A stretch of DNA of 64,000 bases, from NCBI RefSeq assembly GCF_030272615.1, contig NC_081415.1:419800257-419864256 (forward strand). Direction: 5' to 3'. The notes below the pieces were generated by a model that worked only from the letters and a program-made list of their open reading frames with translations, was not told where the DNA came from and searched no databases. This stretch comes from Cryptomeria japonica. Its lineage: Eukaryota; Streptophyta; Pinopsida; Cupressales; Cupressaceae. Below are positions 61,335 through 64,000 of the stretch, one piece after another; the first letter of the stretch is position 1; every line of letters starts with the position of its first letter. The position numbers and the translations under genes were made by a program.

Positions 61335-63477
61335 TGTAATATCCCCACAATTTTTTTTAAAATTTTGCAATTTACAACACAACAAGGACCCGTTAGGGTT
61401 AGCAATGAATGAAAATGTAATAGTTCTGAAAACTGCAACCCTTCCACTTTCTGATCACCAAGTGCCCAATCCGGGAAGGTGAGAGCATAAAGTGTCGAGG
61501 GGATCGTTAGTTGCAAAATAAAATACTGAAAATTATTACAATGCTTGGGCGGCAAGCCAGCCCCTTCCGCTTATATAGCGGAATATTGGAAACACTAAAA
61601 TCACTTGACGGTAAACCAGCCAAGGACAAGCCAAGAAACTGAAATGGCAATCACTCAACCGCTTGTGCAGCGGGAGGACGGGAATGAGATTAACAATCAC
61701 TCTACCACTTGTGCAGCAAGAGGATAGGAATGAAATTGACAATCACTCTACCGCTTGTGCAGCGGGAGGACAGGAATGAAATTAACAATCACTCTATCGC
61801 TTTTGCAGCAGGAGGACAATATTACAAAATCCAAATGTAGGCGGCAAGCCAGCCTCTTCCACTTTTCAACGGGATTTGCTTTACAATCCAGAAATGGCTG
61901 ATAGTACTACTATCCAACCTTGCAATTATGAGATATGAATCTTAGAGTAGAGTGATGATATTGTCCACTACAAATGAATACTTCCAAGCTTAACACACTT
62001 AACAAACTCAACCACACCCATAGCAAAAAACCATACTACTGACTCCTATTCTAAAAAAGTCATTTGCAGTATGCATAACACGCAGAAAACAGCCACTACC
62101 TAAATCACTGAAATGCTCATAACTCGCCCAAAACACCACCGAATGTCACAAGGACAAAAGCAAATGAAAGATATGATAGAGGCGATAGGACTAGAACCCC
62201 AAACCTGCAACATAGACGCCAAAAACTTTCAACACACAACCTAAGGCAGCCATGAAGTGGTACGGCCCAGCAAGAAAGCACGATTTGCATTATTAAATTC
62301 AATGGTGCAAATTAAGATCTGCAAATTGGTAGACTCCATCGCCTAAGGGGTAGAAAGAATCAGAGCCAATACCCAAAATTATTTGACGAACACACCAAGA
62401 CCCATGAACAGGTTTCTACTTCAGCAAACACACAAACCAGCAACAAGAACATTCAGAAAACACTCCAAACATTTGAAATTGATACATAAATCTGCAACAT
62501 TGTTGTTCAATCCACTCCTTTGAATGAAGAGAGGTCACAAGCTAGACTAGTTGTTATATTGCAAGCAAGAAATCAAGTGGTAGCTAAGAGGTATGTATTC
62601 CCTGAAGCTTCATTCCAAATTTTGGCAGCACTTCGTTATAATTTTCTTCATGGATGACAAATGAGAAGCCCAGCACTCATATTTATAGACTCGAGGCTCA
62701 AATTCAAATTCACATGGCGCCCAAATCCTCTTTTCTTCATTTGAATGTAATTTCATGGCACTCCAAGGCTTGGCGTCCCCTCCTTAAGTCCTCTAGTCGA
62801 ACTTTTCCTTGGTCAACATGTTACAACATACAAACATTATAAACATGAAGTACTTTTTCAACCTTGGCGCCACCTAACTTAGGAGAAATAATGAGACTTT
62901 TGAATGAAAAATATGCTTTACCCCTTCCTAAGTCGTCCACCATAAAATTTAAATATTAAAACCTTAGGATGCAATATTAATATATAATAAGTCACCTTCA
63001 ATACAAAACTAATTAATGCCAAATTGAGCCAGAAGTGGAAGTGCTGAAAGCCATCAAGACTGAATTGGGTTGGAGCTCTGCAATGAACTACTAAAAATAG
63101 TACTACCTGAAATAGCACTTACTAAAAATAGTAAGTCCTGAAAACAACTCAAAAAATTTTGCTCTTCGAACCTTGAGGATGAGCTCAGGAAACCCAGAAA
63201 AACCTAGAAACACTGACGATTGCTTCCAACATACTAAAAATTGTAAGTTCTGAAAACTTCTCTAAACTGAATGCATGTCACACCCTGCGAAGCACTCGGA
63301 AAACCCAGAAGGAATCCACAATCTAAATTGTAGAATTCCAACTCGTCCATCATCAACAACTCCTGTAAACCTCCACAAAAGTTGGAAACCCTAATTTCAG
63401 CTTCCAGTTAGCCTACGAGTCTCTGAAATAGGCTAATGGCCAATTGAACTTCTCATCATTGAGAAGGGGACATTACA
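61335..63477 (-). mobile_element. solo LTR F, 2,143 bp, with target duplication
   Basis: It begins TGTAATATCCCC and ends GGGGACATTACA (inverted tips, one mismatch), flanked by a perfect TCAAG duplication (61330-61334 and 63478-63482). A minus-strand TATA (GTCTATAAATATGAG, near 62685) sets the orientation. It contains a hairpin repeat block (61565-61830) and no coding region. It is inserted in a hAT transposase gene. Confidence 0.9.
61565..61830. repeat. 46-bp hairpin repeats in solo LTR F
   Basis: The first hairpin TTCCGC-ttatata-GCGGAA (61565-61583) is followed by four units of 46 bp with cores at 61659 and 61751 (both CCGCTTGTGCAGCGG, 5-bp arms) and degraded ones near 61705 and 61797. They share the phrase CAATCACTCTACCGC and end near 61830. 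Confidence 0.85.
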
Positions 63478-64000
63478 TCAAGCTTACCTATGTTGCATCA
63501 TAATCAATCTTTATTGGCTTCTCTAGTTCCACATCCCATCGGACCGCAATACTCTTCTTGTATGTAAGCATGTTGCAATCAATGAGATGCAAGGTGTTAT
63601 GTATAGCTAAAAACTTGGCTACCCTTCCAACCTCGTAGTGGTAAATCAATTCATCTTAACAAAGTGGATGAAACTATAAATAGACCAATTCCTCTCAATA
63701 GCATAACTAGAAACCTAGGACAACAAACAAATGGCTGGTGTGATTGTCAAAGAATTAGGCCCACACCTTGTCCACCATAGAATTGAGTCCCCCTATGCCA
63801 TAGTCTCTCTATTCATTTTGGCCTCTTCTAAATATCCCCTGAGAGTAGCAAATTTTGTCCACTCCATAAAAACTGATGTTTGCCTATGTAGAAACATACA
63901 TATTTTAAATAGCCTTCATGAACCTTTCTTTTATCTCAGCATCCTATATAGGAGTAACTTTGTCACGCCTCTGCAAATACCACTCCATATTCAATGCATA
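63478..64000 (-). pseudogene. decayed hAT transposase (family 2), continues past the window
   Basis: Read on the minus strand: LNMEWYLQRRDKVTP, DAEIKERFMKAI and AIERNWSIYSFIHFVKMN (the hAT dimerisation signature), then VAKFLAIHNTLHLIDC and AVRWDVELEKPIKIDYDAT. Several stops and shifts. It resembles the remnant at 20255-21448 more than the hAT at 26265. Confidence 0.65.

Noticed and set aside
60367-64000. Upstream SEC23 exons with the zinc finger
   Set aside because: I scanned the minus strand for paired CxxC and for the N-terminal SEC23 motifs and found none; the region is unassigned DNA, a solo LTR and hAT remains.

Overview
The window is nuclear plant DNA, most likely from a gymnosperm. 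I infer this from one host gene with introns of about 21 and 29 kb that are packed with old, nested transposable elements. The species cannot be read from the sequence. I found no bacterial-type gene organisation, rRNA, tRNA or CRISPR.

The backbone is one minus-strand gene for a plant SEC23-type COPII coat protein. Twelve exons from 59365 down to the stop codon at 746 join in phase with GT-AG borders and encode the last ~609 residues: the rest of the trunk domain, the beta-sandwich, the helical domain and the gelsolin-like end. The zinc-finger end lies upstream, probably beyond base 64000. A candidate 35-nt mini-exon sits upstream inside a 158-bp tandem duplication, so it is present twice with intact splice sites. 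Apart from the 3' flank and the stretch upstream of the mini-exons, almost everything else is intron.

The 28.9-kb intron (7593-36517) holds the following. Element A is a large LTR-like unit with a hairpin array, an unknown ~3.2-kb ORF and a TATA promoter. It is followed by a fragment of another gene, a 1.1-kb hAT deletion derivative with 8-bp target duplications, a truncated LINE, another hairpin-bearing unit and a decayed hAT. Element C is bounded by TGTTG...CAACA and a 5-bp duplication, with a paralogous empty site beside it; it has itself been hit by a solo LTR and a 3.9-kb hAT. A minus-strand Ty3/gypsy element closes the intron. The 21.2-kb intron (36874-58092) holds a Ty3/gypsy chromovirus lacking its RT active site and split by a third hAT, an antisense relative (B) of the unknown ORF with its own hairpin array, a long LINE with coding sequence beyond RNase H, and another decayed gypsy. 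Upstream of the gene exons, a 2.1-kb solo LTR sits inside a decayed hAT transposase.

The most unusual theme is serial DNA hairpins. Four unrelated repeat arrays (about 8.3-9.5, 22.4-25.8, 46.3-52.4 and 61.6-61.8 kb) each consist of short palindromes at regular spacing inside LTR-like sequence. Two of them lie next to divergent copies of the same uncharacterised ORF family (shared core LPRYPxDRI). This is the best candidate here for an undescribed system.
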